Source: JAGTVG01 sp964389805 (GTDB taxonomy: Bacteria; Bacteroidota; Bacteroidia; Cytophagales; Cyclobacteriaceae). From it: a stretch of DNA of 30,263 bases. Each line of letters opens with the position of its first letter. Position 1 is the first letter of the stretch. The notes under the pieces were generated by a model. The model did not search any database. It was not told the origin of the DNA and was given only the letters and a program-made list of their open reading frames with translations. Of the stretch, positions 7,784 to 15,421 are shown one piece after another. The stretch spans positions 1 to 30,263 of the forward strand of contig CAYMFU010000207.1 in assembly GCA_964389805.1 (NCBI GenBank), read 5' to 3'. The translations under genes and the position numbers were made by a program.

Positions 7784-7801
7784 TCTGCTTTATAAAGCAG
7801 A
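7784..7801. repeat. 18-bp perfect palindrome between GSCFA gene and DUF255 gene
   Basis: TCTGCTTTATAAAGCAGA is a perfect inverted repeat with no spacer, 17 bases after the GSCFA stop and 28 bases before the preferred ATG of the next gene. It has no T tract after it, so it is not a typical terminator. It could be a transcription-factor operator or an RNA hairpin in the intergenic leader. Confidence 0.6.
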
Positions 7802-7829
7802 CAGCTATGTGACCATTGAAAAACAAAAC

Positions 7830-9851
7830 ATGACAGAAAAGAAGTCGAACCGATTAATACATGAATCAAGCCCATATCTCCTGCAGCATGCCTATAATCC
7901 TGTTGACTGGTATCCGTGGGCTGAAGAGGCATTGGGAAAGGCAATTAAAGAGGATAAGCCCATTCTGGTCAGCATTGGGTACTCAGCCTGCCACTGGTGT
8001 CATGTGATGGAACGTGAATCCTTTGAAGATCAGCAGGTAGCTGAATTTCTAAATAAACATTTTATAAGTATAAAAGTTGACCGGGAAGAAAAACCGGATG
8101 TTGACCAGGTATATATGGATGCAGTCCAGGCCATGGGAATCCAGGGTGGATGGCCTCTGAATGTCTTTCTTACCCCTGAGCAAAAACCCTTTTTTGGTGG
8201 GACTTATTTTCCCAAACAATCCTTTTATGAAATTCTCTTAAATGTACACGAAGCATTTTCCAATAAAAGAGAAAAACTTGACTTATCCGCGGAGCAGCTT
8301 GCAAACCACCTCTCAAAGAGTGATGTTTTAAAATTCGGATTGACGGATCAGAATTTTGACATTGGATTGGAAGAACTGTCTGAAGGGCTTACTGAAATGT
8401 CAGGGAAATTCGACTATAACTACGGTGGATTAGATAAGGCTCCTAAATTTCCCATGCCCTCTATCTGGAGATTTCTATTGCAATATGGACATTATAGTGG
8501 GGATGAAAGATATTTAAAACATAGCCATTTTACATTAAAACAAATTGTCCGTGGTGGTATATATGATCAGGTCGGAGGTGGATTTGCCCGGTATTCAGTG
8601 GACAATAAGTGGTTCCTACCCCATTTTGAAAAAATGCTTTATGATAACAGTCAATTGTTGAGTTTGCTGGCAGAAGCTTACAGCCAAACTCATGATCTTG
8701 AATATAAAGTGGCAATGGAAGGGACCGTTAATTTTTTAGCTGAGGAATTGATGAGTGAGGAAGGAGGATTTTATTCAGCCTTGGATGCTGATTCCGAAGG
8801 GATTGAAGGGAAATTCTATGTATGGAAAGCCGGGGAATTCAAAGATACCGTTGTGGAGGATACTGACTTCTGGGCCGGTTATTTTGGGATTGAGGAAACA
8901 GGTAATTGGGAAAACCGGGAAAATATTCTTACAGCCCACAATAGTTTGACAAAGATAGCTGATCAATTTAAATGCACCATTGATGATGCTTCATTACGTT
9001 TAGAAAAAGTAAGACAACGTTTGAAGGAAAAAAGGGCTGGTAGAATCAGGCCAGGGCTTGATGACAAACGCCTGGCTGGATGGAATGGAATGGCGCTAAG
9101 TGGACTGGCAGATGCATATCTGGCACTTCAAAAAGGTGATCTATTGAAGATGGCTTTGAAAAATGGAGAATATATTATCAGGTATCATATGGAAGGCAAT
9201 AAAGTATACCGCACACCAATAATTCAAAAGAAACCGATATTGGGATATCTTGAAGACTATGCTTTTGTCATCCAGGCATTTATCAAGTTATACCAGGCTA
9301 GCTTTGATGAGAAGTGGATTGTAACGGCAAAGGATTTATTGATATATACGATAGAGAATTTCTTTGATGACCAGGAAGGATTTTTCTTTTACACTGACAA
9401 AAACACCGTACAGTTGATCGCCACAAAGAAAGAGATTTTTGATAATGTAATACCCTCATCCAATGCAATTATGGCTGAGAATCTTTATTTGCTTAGCCTG
9501 TTATACGATAATGATGAGTTCACAGATATTGCTGAAAGAATGGTAAATCAGATGAAAAAGTTGATCACAACTGAACCGGAATATGCCAGTTATTGGGCCA
9601 GCCTGCTTTTAATGGTATCTCAGCCAATGGCTGAAATTGCAATTGTCGGTCATGATCTGAATGAAATCAGGGATAAAATAAATGTAAGGTACCACCCCAA
9701 CAAAATATTTTGTGGCACCAGGATCTCTTCGCAACTGCCTCTTCTAAAGGAACGTAAAAATCTGAAAGACAATACCATTTATGTTTGTTTCAATAAATCA
9801 TGTAAATTGCCAGTTCATTCAGCTGAAGATGCCCTTGAACAATTAAAGTAA
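7830..9851 (+). CDS. DUF255 thioredoxin-domain protein (YyaL/SSP411 family)
   Basis: Large conserved cytoplasmic protein (673 residues from this ATG) with an N-terminal thioredoxin-like domain and a C-terminal (alpha/alpha)6 glycosidase-like domain. The N-terminus RLIHESSPYLLQHAYNPVDW and the redox-like motif SACHWCHVMERESF (Cys54 and Cys57) are diagnostic, followed by KPDVDQVYMDAVQ and GGWPLNVFLTP. The C-terminal part has the family repeat-like segments PHFEKMLYDNSQL, DADSEG, and DKRLAGWNGMAL. Function is not established in bacteria. A GTG at 7809 would add 7 residues. The ATG at 7830 is preferred because its A-rich leader and the MTEKKSNRLI start resemble homologues. The stop is immediately followed, in the same frame, by the priA start. 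Confidence 0.9.
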   Translation: MTEKKSNRLIHESSPYLLQHAYNPVDWYPWAEEALGKAIKEDKPILVSIGYSACHWCHVMERESFEDQQVAEFLNKHFISIKVDREEKPDVDQVYMDAVQAMGIQGGWPLNVFLTPEQKPFFGGTYFPKQSFYEILLNVHEAFSNKREKLDLSAEQLANHLSKSDVLKFGLTDQNFDIGLEELSEGLTEMSGKFDYNYGGLDKAPKFPMPSIWRFLLQYGHYSGDERYLKHSHFTLKQIVRGGIYDQVGGGFARYSVDNKWFLPHFEKMLYDNSQLLSLLAEAYSQTHDLEYKVAMEGTVNFLAEELMSEEGGFYSALDADSEGIEGKFYVWKAGEFKDTVVEDTDFWAGYFGIEETGNWENRENILTAHNSLTKIADQFKCTIDDASLRLEKVRQRLKEKRAGRIRPGLDDKRLAGWNGMALSGLADAYLALQKGDLLKMALKNGEYIIRYHMEGNKVYRTPIIQKKPILGYLEDYAFVIQAFIKLYQASFDEKWIVTAKDLLIYTIENFFDDQEGFFFYTDKNTVQLIATKKEIFDNVIPSSNAIMAENLYLLSLLYDNDEFTDIAERMVNQMKKLITTEPEYASYWASLLLMVSQPMAEIAIVGHDLNEIRDKINVRYHPNKIFCGTRISSQLPLLKERKNLKDNTIYVCFNKSCKLPVHSAEDALEQLK

Positions 9852-12365
9852 TTGGAAGAATTATCCTCAAATATAAGTAAAACCACACATTCTAAAGCAT
9901 TGTATGCTGAGGTTCTGCTGCCGGTGCCCATACCCAAGTGTTTTACCTATAAAGTTCCTGATTTCGTAGCAGATGATATACAAACGGGCTTCAGGGTTAT
10001 TGTAGAATTCGGGAGAAAAATATTAACGGGAATTATATGGGATATACATAAAGAATCACCCGTAGCCTATGATCCAAAATTTCTCCTGGATGTAATAGAT
10101 AAGAAGGCCATAATTGCTTCTAAATCAAAGGATCTATTTGACTGGATGGCTAAATATTACATGTGCACACCTGGTGAAGTAATGAACGCCGGTGTCCCAA
10201 CCGGGCTTAAGTTGTCAAGTGAATCTAAGATTCAACTTCATCCTGACTTTATACTTGATCAAAGTGAGATCGGATTTTCAGATAAGGAGTTGTTGTTGAT
10301 TAAATCACTCGAATTTGATAAGTCCTTAACTTATCCTGAAGCAGCAGGAATACTATCTCTCAAAAATATATACCATGTATTAAAGTCCCTTATCAATAAA
10401 GAGGTAGTGATTATTTATGAAGAAATAAAGGAAAGATACAAACCCAAAAAGGAGATCAGGGCTCAATTAAATGACGTTTATCTGAAGGATGAAAACCTGA
10501 TGGAAGAACTTTTCATCCAGCTGGAGAAACGGCCAAAGCAACTTGATCTTATAATGAAATACCTGCAACTGGTCCCGGTATATGAACAGCCCGAGAGCAA
10601 CGCGAGAGGAATATCTAAAAATGTTTTGTTTCAACACGATCTGTCGAGATCATCTTATAAAACACTGATTAAGAATGAGATTCTGAATGAATTTGAGGTG
10701 ATCATCCCACGATTTAGCCTCGAAGACCAACCTATCTTTGATATAGAGCTGAGCGGCCTTCAGAATGAAACAAAAATCGAAATCAAAAAGTCCTTTGAGG
10801 GCAGTGAGACCGTACTGTTTCATGGAATTACCGGAAGTGGGAAAACGGAGATCTACATTCAGTTGATCAAGGAACAATTGAATGCTGGGAATCAGGTATT
10901 ATACCTCCTTCCTGAAATTGCCCTGACCACTCAAATTGTAGAACGATTATTGAAGATTTTTGGGAGAAACATGGGGATCTACCATTCCAAATATTCTGAT
11001 AACGAAAGAGTTGAGGTCTGGAAAGGCGTATTGGAAGGCCAGATCAACTTTGTGGTCGGGGTACGGTCACCCGTTTTCCTTCCTTTTGATAACCTGGGAC
11101 TTATTATTGTTGATGAAGAACATGAAACCTCATACAAACAGCTGGATCCTGCCCCAAGGTATCATGCAAGAGATGTAGCCCTTTTTCTGGGCAGGTTGCA
11201 TAAGGCTAAAACGTTACTGGGCTCTGCCACGCCATCCCTGGAATCATATTACCTTTCTCAAACCGGAAAATATAATTATGTAAGACTGGATAAACGATAC
11301 GGCACATCTGTATTGCCCGAGATAAAACTGGTCAATACCAGGCAGGAAAGAAGGAATAAAACATTAACCGGACATTTCACTTCGGCTCTAATCAATGAAT
11401 TAAAAGAAACCCTTGATGGAGGCAAACAGGCCTTGCTGTTCCAGAACCGGCGAGGCTATTCCCCCTTTGTGATTTGTCAGAATTGCGGTTGGATACCTCA
11501 ATGTGAGCAGTGCGCGGTAAGCCTTACCTATCATATGTATAACGATGAGCTGAGGTGCCATTATTGTGGTTATAAAACCTATATCCCGACTACATGCAAA
11601 GCCTGTTCCTCCAGCCAGATCAATACAGTAGGATTTGGTACAGAAAAGATCGAAGAAGACATGAAACTGATCATTCCGGAAGCCAGGGTAAAGCGTATGG
11701 ACCTTGATACGACCAGAAGCAGGTACAGTTACCAGAAGATAATCAATAGCTTTGATCGGGGGGATATGGACATACTTATTGGCACGCAGATGATTACCAA
11801 AGGTCTGGATTTTGGCAATGTGTTGATGGTAGGGATTATGGACGCAGACCAGATCCTGAACTTCCCTGATTTCAGGTCGGTTGAAAAAGCGTACCAGATG
11901 ATGTCCCAGGTAAGTGGTCGTGCGGGCAGAAGAGAGCAGAAGGGGCTAGTTCTCATTCAGACTTCCAATCCTGAACATCCGGTATTTGAAAAAGTGATCA
12001 ACAATGATTACGAAGGGATGGCAGAACGTGAGTTGACGGAGCGAAAACAATTTAACTACCCTCCTTTCTCGAGGATCATAGAAATAATAATCAAGCACAA
12101 GGAAAAGGACAAATCATTTCAACTTGCCAGAATGCTTACCATGGAAATAAAGAAAAACCTCCCTCCTGGCATGGTATTAGGGCCAGAGGAACCCTTGATT
12201 TCCAAGATCCGTAATGAATACCTCCAGCACATCATCATAAAAGTTGAACGAGATAAAATAAATTTGTCCTTCCTTAAAAAATTCCTGAATAATACCGCAA
12301 TAACCATAAGGTCGAAAAAGGAATTCCGCGGCGGAAGGATCGTTTTCAATGTTGATCCTGCCTGA
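9852..12365 (+). CDS. priA: Primosomal replication-restart helicase PriA
   Basis: PriA, a 3'-5' superfamily-2 helicase that reloads the replisome at stalled forks. The product has 837 residues from the TTG at 9852. The N-terminal DNA-binding domain contains YAEVLLPVPIPKCFTY at 18-33. Walker A is GITGSGKT at 325-332 and Walker B DEEH at 421-424, followed by GSATPSLES. The zinc-binding insertion has all eight cysteines: C542, C545, C551, C554, C569, C572, C582, C585. Motifs V and VI include GTQMITKGLDF and QVSGRAGR. No ATG is available near the N-terminus. The start is TTG at 9852, directly after the upstream TAA, or TTG at 9900, which gives the more usual N-terminus (M)YAEVLLPVP. Probably co-transcribed with the DUF255 gene. 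Confidence 0.96.
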   Translation: MEELSSNISKTTHSKALYAEVLLPVPIPKCFTYKVPDFVADDIQTGFRVIVEFGRKILTGIIWDIHKESPVAYDPKFLLDVIDKKAIIASKSKDLFDWMAKYYMCTPGEVMNAGVPTGLKLSSESKIQLHPDFILDQSEIGFSDKELLLIKSLEFDKSLTYPEAAGILSLKNIYHVLKSLINKEVVIIYEEIKERYKPKKEIRAQLNDVYLKDENLMEELFIQLEKRPKQLDLIMKYLQLVPVYEQPESNARGISKNVLFQHDLSRSSYKTLIKNEILNEFEVIIPRFSLEDQPIFDIELSGLQNETKIEIKKSFEGSETVLFHGITGSGKTEIYIQLIKEQLNAGNQVLYLLPEIALTTQIVERLLKIFGRNMGIYHSKYSDNERVEVWKGVLEGQINFVVGVRSPVFLPFDNLGLIIVDEEHETSYKQLDPAPRYHARDVALFLGRLHKAKTLLGSATPSLESYYLSQTGKYNYVRLDKRYGTSVLPEIKLVNTRQERRNKTLTGHFTSALINELKETLDGGKQALLFQNRRGYSPFVICQNCGWIPQCEQCAVSLTYHMYNDELRCHYCGYKTYIPTTCKACSSSQINTVGFGTEKIEEDMKLIIPEARVKRMDLDTTRSRYSYQKIINSFDRGDMDILIGTQMITKGLDFGNVLMVGIMDADQILNFPDFRSVEKAYQMMSQVSGRAGRREQKGLVLIQTSNPEHPVFEKVINNDYEGMAERELTERKQFNYPPFSRIIEIIIKHKEKDKSFQLARMLTMEIKKNLPPGMVLGPEEPLISKIRNEYLQHIIIKVERDKINLSFLKKFLNNTAITIRSKKEFRGGRIVFNVDPA

Positions 12366-12405
12366 AATTATCTGGTGTTCTACAATTAATTAGGGATATA
12401 AACTA

Positions 12406-12413
12406 TAAATTTG
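12406..12413 (+). promoter_or_regulatory. -7 promoter element upstream of the DUF6452-like gene
   Basis: TAAATTTG is an exact TAnnTTTG match, 41 bases after the priA stop. No clear TTG at -33. Because a potential TTG start at 12411 would lie inside this element, the ATG at 12429 is the better start for the following gene. Confidence 0.5.
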
Positions 12414-12428
12414 CTCAATCTCTATGAT

Positions 12429-13052
12429 ATGGATCTCAGAGCACTTTTAAATTGGTCTTTATTTGTTCTTCTTACTGTGCCCTTAGGCATTTTAAGCTGC
12501 CAGGAATGTCGGGATTGCGGCCCCAGCACCGCTGAGCCATATGTTAACTTTCAGTTTTTTAATATCGACAGCCTCATTAAAGTAGAAGATACACTAGTTG
12601 TTCTTGAAGATAGTCTCGATAAGGTATTAGCCGGTATTGATACCGGGAACACGGATCTGGACACCATAAGGATCGAGTTGGAAGCCAGTATTGATACGTA
12701 CGAACAGGTAAAAACGGACATTGAAAATGGAAAGATCAAAATAGATCAAGTGATGGGCCAGAACGGTGAGGGGCCAATATATTTCGAGGATTCACTTACC
12801 AATGATTCATTGACGAATTTCCGATTTCCAATAGACATGAACTATGATAGCTGTTCTTATCTAGTCACAATAAATGGTATGGAAGATTTATTTGGTGTCG
12901 AATATATAAGCGAATTAGATTATGTGAACTACCAGATATTGGTACGGATATATGAAATAGATATCACTGAGACTACCTATGATTCAGCAAAAGTCATTTG
13001 TGATAAAAACAATTGTAACAGCAATGAGACGACGATCCAGGTATATTTTTAG
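12429..13052 (+). CDS. Lipoprotein, DUF6452-like
   Basis: Predicted lipoprotein of 207 residues. The N-terminus MDLRALLNWSLFVLLTVPLG is a signal peptide ending in a lipobox-like GILSC, with the modifiable cysteine at about residue 24, followed by two more Cys in QECRDC. The rest is acidic, with a helical stretch at about 45-110 and a beta-rich end containing DYVNYQILVRIYEI. Resemblance to DUF6452 is weak; the main support is its position directly before a DUF6048 gene, a pairing I recall from other Bacteroidota. The ATG at 12429 is preferred over the TTG at 12411. Its last 29 bases overlap the next gene, suggesting coupling. Function unknown; probably envelope-associated. Confidence 0.75.
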   Translation: MDLRALLNWSLFVLLTVPLGILSCQECRDCGPSTAEPYVNFQFFNIDSLIKVEDTLVVLEDSLDKVLAGIDTGNTDLDTIRIELEASIDTYEQVKTDIENGKIKIDQVMGQNGEGPIYFEDSLTNDSLTNFRFPIDMNYDSCSYLVTINGMEDLFGVEYISELDYVNYQILVRIYEIDITETTYDSAKVICDKNNCNSNETTIQVYF

Positions 13053-13812
13053 TGTATCATTCTTGATATTACTATTGATTTTCTTTCAGGCTGTTGGCCA
13101 GGAAGAAACTCCTGCTCCCGTGGATTCAACTGAATCTGATTCCGTGATCGATGATGTTGCTGATTCGGTTGCTTTTAAGGTGGAGGAAGCAGTATCTGAT
13201 GCCGTGGTAGTGGAGGATGGAGAGGTAAGGTCGTACAACCGGTTTGAGATCGGCTTTGATTACCTGAAATTACTGACTTTTCTGTTTCCGGAAGAGACTA
13301 AGATGGAGGCAGGACTTGGGTTTATTTCTAAATTCAACGTTGGAATAAATGTCGAATTTGGCTATGGGGAAAAGGCACCAGATGATTTCTATAAGAATGC
13401 TGACTACAAAGCGTATGGTTATTATGCACGTGCTGGATTGAGTTACTATTATCCCTTCAATCCCACAACGAATTTTATTATAGGTGTTAAGTATGCGATG
13501 AGTCAATACCAGGATGAAGCAACATTTTCAATATTAAGTTCATTGTGGGATGACTACGAAGATGGATTCCAGCGTGAAGATCTTGAAGCCAGTTGGGTGG
13601 AGTTGATCCTGGGTTCAGAGGCGGCCAAGTGGGGGAATTTATATTTTGGATTTACTTTCAGGTTGAGATTTTTAATCCAGGCGGACAATTTTGATCCTTT
13701 TGAAGTATATTTCGTGCCGGGTTACGGCCGTACTTTTGATAATTTCGTGCCGGCCCTGAATCTGTATGTCAAATACGTTATCCCTTTTGGCAAAGGGATC
13801 GAACGTAAATAA
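13024..13812 (+). CDS. DUF6048 family outer-membrane-type protein
   Basis: Secreted beta-rich protein of 262 residues. The N-terminus MRRRSRYIFSVSFLILLLIF followed by FQAVGQ is a Sec signal peptide cleaved near residue 26. A low-complexity acidic Ser/Asp/Val linker at about 30-65 follows. The body is an alternating beta-strand pattern ending in the DUF6048 hallmarks LEASWVELILG, LYFGFTFRLRF, FDPFEVYFVPGYGRTFD and a final aromatic-rich strand, which suggests a small outer-membrane barrel. I chose the ATG at 13024, inside the end of the preceding gene, because it gives a clean signal peptide; a start at 12979 would add an unlikely 15-residue extension. Function unknown. Confidence 0.85.
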   Translation: MRRRSRYIFSVSFLILLLIFFQAVGQEETPAPVDSTESDSVIDDVADSVAFKVEEAVSDAVVVEDGEVRSYNRFEIGFDYLKLLTFLFPEETKMEAGLGFISKFNVGINVEFGYGEKAPDDFYKNADYKAYGYYARAGLSYYYPFNPTTNFIIGVKYAMSQYQDEATFSILSSLWDDYEDGFQREDLEASWVELILGSEAAKWGNLYFGFTFRLRFLIQADNFDPFEVYFVPGYGRTFDNFVPALNLYVKYVIPFGKGIERK

Positions 13813-13832
13813 ATGATCCTGTGGATCATTTT
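13811..13832 (+). terminator. Hairpin at the end of the DUF6048 gene, weak terminator
   Basis: Nine-base arms AAATGATCC and GGATCATTT around a TGT loop, starting within the DUF6048 stop codon and ending in TTTT. The T tract is short, so termination efficiency is uncertain, but it is well placed for the end of the two-gene unit. Confidence 0.5.
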
Positions 13833-14029
13833 AGTGAGGAGCCGGATAGGGTAGCGAGCCGCAAAAGTAAACTCGATTGTATCATTGATAAAATCACCCA
13901 AGGTGAATGTCCACCAAATCGCGGAAGATGAAATAGTGTAAATTGTTCGAATGGTAAATGAACTTGCAAAAGAACATTCATTTTCAGAATTGTTAATTAT
14001 TTACGATCTTGATTTTTAAAAATTCAGAT

Positions 14030-14335
14030 ATGAAGAATAAAATAATTTTTCTTTGCACATTACTTGGTTTAATTATTTCCTGTCAAAATCCGCAAAACAA
14101 ACAGGATAAAGACCATGAAGCTGAAATAAACACTACCCTACTGGATCAACAGATATCCCTTGAGGTCGCCCAGGAATTAATCAGTAGTGAAACTGAGATC
14201 GACAGTAAAAATTACGATAGTGCCATAATGTTTCTTGACATAAGGGATTTTACAGCCTTTTCAGACTCTAGAGAGCCAGAAGAAGTTGTGTTAAAAGGGA
14301 TAGAGAAAAATGTTGAAATCCAAATATTGGTTTGA
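14030..14335 (+). CDS. Lipoprotein with truncated class III cyclase domain (probable gene remnant)
   Basis: Short 101-residue product. MKNKIIFLCTLLGLIISC is a lipoprotein signal with Cys18 in the lipobox. A linker follows, then ISLEVAQEL at 42-50 and MFLDIRDFTAFSDSREPEEV at 67-86. The last block is the first conserved motif of class III adenylate/guanylate cyclase catalytic domains, with Asp70 at the first metal-binding position. The sequence then diverges and stops at residue 101, where a complete domain would continue for about 150 residues with the GDG/GDE metal motif and the Asn-x3-Arg catalytic pair. No continuation is visible in any frame of the next 146 bases. It cannot be a working cyclase alone. 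It is probably a decayed gene, less likely a small retained regulator. Start chosen at the ATG before the signal peptide. Confidence 0.6.
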   Translation: MKNKIIFLCTLLGLIISCQNPQNKQDKDHEAEINTTLLDQQISLEVAQELISSETEIDSKNYDSAIMFLDIRDFTAFSDSREPEEVVLKGIEKNVEIQILV

Positions 14336-14481
14336 AACAATATGTGTTCGAAGTTTATTCTTTATAAAATATCAGTGCATGCATATGGAAGATTCAATGA
14401 ATTATGATACATTAAAGCTTCTGCTTATAATATAATTAAGGAAATCAAATGAACCTTCACTAGAAAATAAGGAAAAATCTA

Positions 14482-15414
14482 ATGGCTATTAAGCAAATTG
14501 CCATATTGTTGCTACTCATATCATCTTCATTGCCCTTGGCATCTCAGGAGAACGATAAATATAAACTCTATGTTCATCCGGATTATGACTTTCCCTATAC
14601 GGTAAACAATCCTGATGAATCCTGGGTACTGCCAGGCAAACTGGAAGAGGTATCTGGTTTAAGTTATATCGATGAGAATTTGCTGGCGTGCGTTCAAGAT
14701 GAGAAAGGAAATATTTATCTGTTCAATTTACAATCGGGAGAAGTGGAACAAAAGATTGATTTCGAAGATGATGGCGATTACGAAGGTATTGAGATCATTG
14801 GTCAGGATGCCTGGATTTTGAAAAGCAATGGCACCTTGTTTGAAGTAACAGATTTTCTGGAAGACGAAACGCCTTTTGTAAGAAAATATGCCACAGAACT
14901 GACAGGAAAGAATGATGCAGAAGGACTGGGATTTGATCCCAATGAAAACAATCTCCTGATTGCCTGCAAAGGCCATCCATTCGTCGATGAAAAAAAAGGT
15001 AAAGAATTCAAGGCGATTTATAATTTCAGTCTAGAAGAGAAAAAACTGGACCTGAATCCACTTTTTCTGATCGTCATGGATACTGTCAAATACTATAAGA
15101 ATTATAATACCATGACGCAACTGGGAGTGGAATTGATGGCTTTCATAAACGATTCAAAAGGCGACGTGTCATTTCAGCCTTCTGGCATGGCAGTCCATCC
15201 GGTAAGTGGAAATTTATATATCATTGCCTCAGTGGGCAATCTCTTGATCGTTTACTCCCGTGAATCAGAAATGCTGGCAATGTTCAAATTGAGGAATAAA
15301 TATTTTCCGCAGCCTGAAGGGATCTGTTTCAGTCCTGACGGAACACTGTATATATCCAATGAAGCGGATGGTAATGATGAAGCCACCATTCTGAAATTCA
15401 GGTTAAAAAAATAA
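14482..15414 (+). CDS. SdiA-regulated-like beta-propeller protein, secreted
   Basis: Predicted periplasmic or exported protein of 310 residues with a signal peptide at about 1-21 (MAIKQIAILLLLISSSLPLAS). The body is a six-bladed-propeller-like repeat pattern: LEEVSGLSYIDENLLACVQDE, EGIEIIGQDAWILKSNGTLFEV, DAEGLGFDPNENNLLIACKG, QPSGMAVHPVSGNLYIIAS, and PEGICFSPDGTLYISNE. This matches the SdiA-regulated (PF06977) type of propeller; the substrate or ligand is unknown. Acidic loop motifs D/N-E-G-L/I recur in each blade and may bind metal. The metallophosphatase fusion starts 7 bases after the stop, so the two are probably an operon with related envelope roles. Confidence 0.8.
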   Translation: MAIKQIAILLLLISSSLPLASQENDKYKLYVHPDYDFPYTVNNPDESWVLPGKLEEVSGLSYIDENLLACVQDEKGNIYLFNLQSGEVEQKIDFEDDGDYEGIEIIGQDAWILKSNGTLFEVTDFLEDETPFVRKYATELTGKNDAEGLGFDPNENNLLIACKGHPFVDEKKGKEFKAIYNFSLEEKKLDLNPLFLIVMDTVKYYKNYNTMTQLGVELMAFINDSKGDVSFQPSGMAVHPVSGNLYIIASVGNLLIVYSRESEMLAMFKLRNKYFPQPEGICFSPDGTLYISNEADGNDEATILKFRLKK

Positions 15415-15421
15415 TAACAGA

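Noticed and set aside
7809..7829. GTG at 7809 as the start of the DUF255 gene
   Set aside because: The ATG at 7830 has an A-rich leader and gives the homologue-like N-terminus; the GTG extension adds seven residues with no counterpart I recall.
13834..13842. GTGAGGAGC shared with 26843-26851 (12 of 14 bases match when extended), possible dispersed repeat
   Set aside because: Only two short copies in intergenic DNA and no clear secondary structure; too little to call a repeat family without a genome-wide count.
13860..13940. Short open stretches in the gap before the cyclase remnant, read as decayed coding DNA
   Set aside because: At most 28 codons without a stop in one frame and no family resemblance; consistent with chance.
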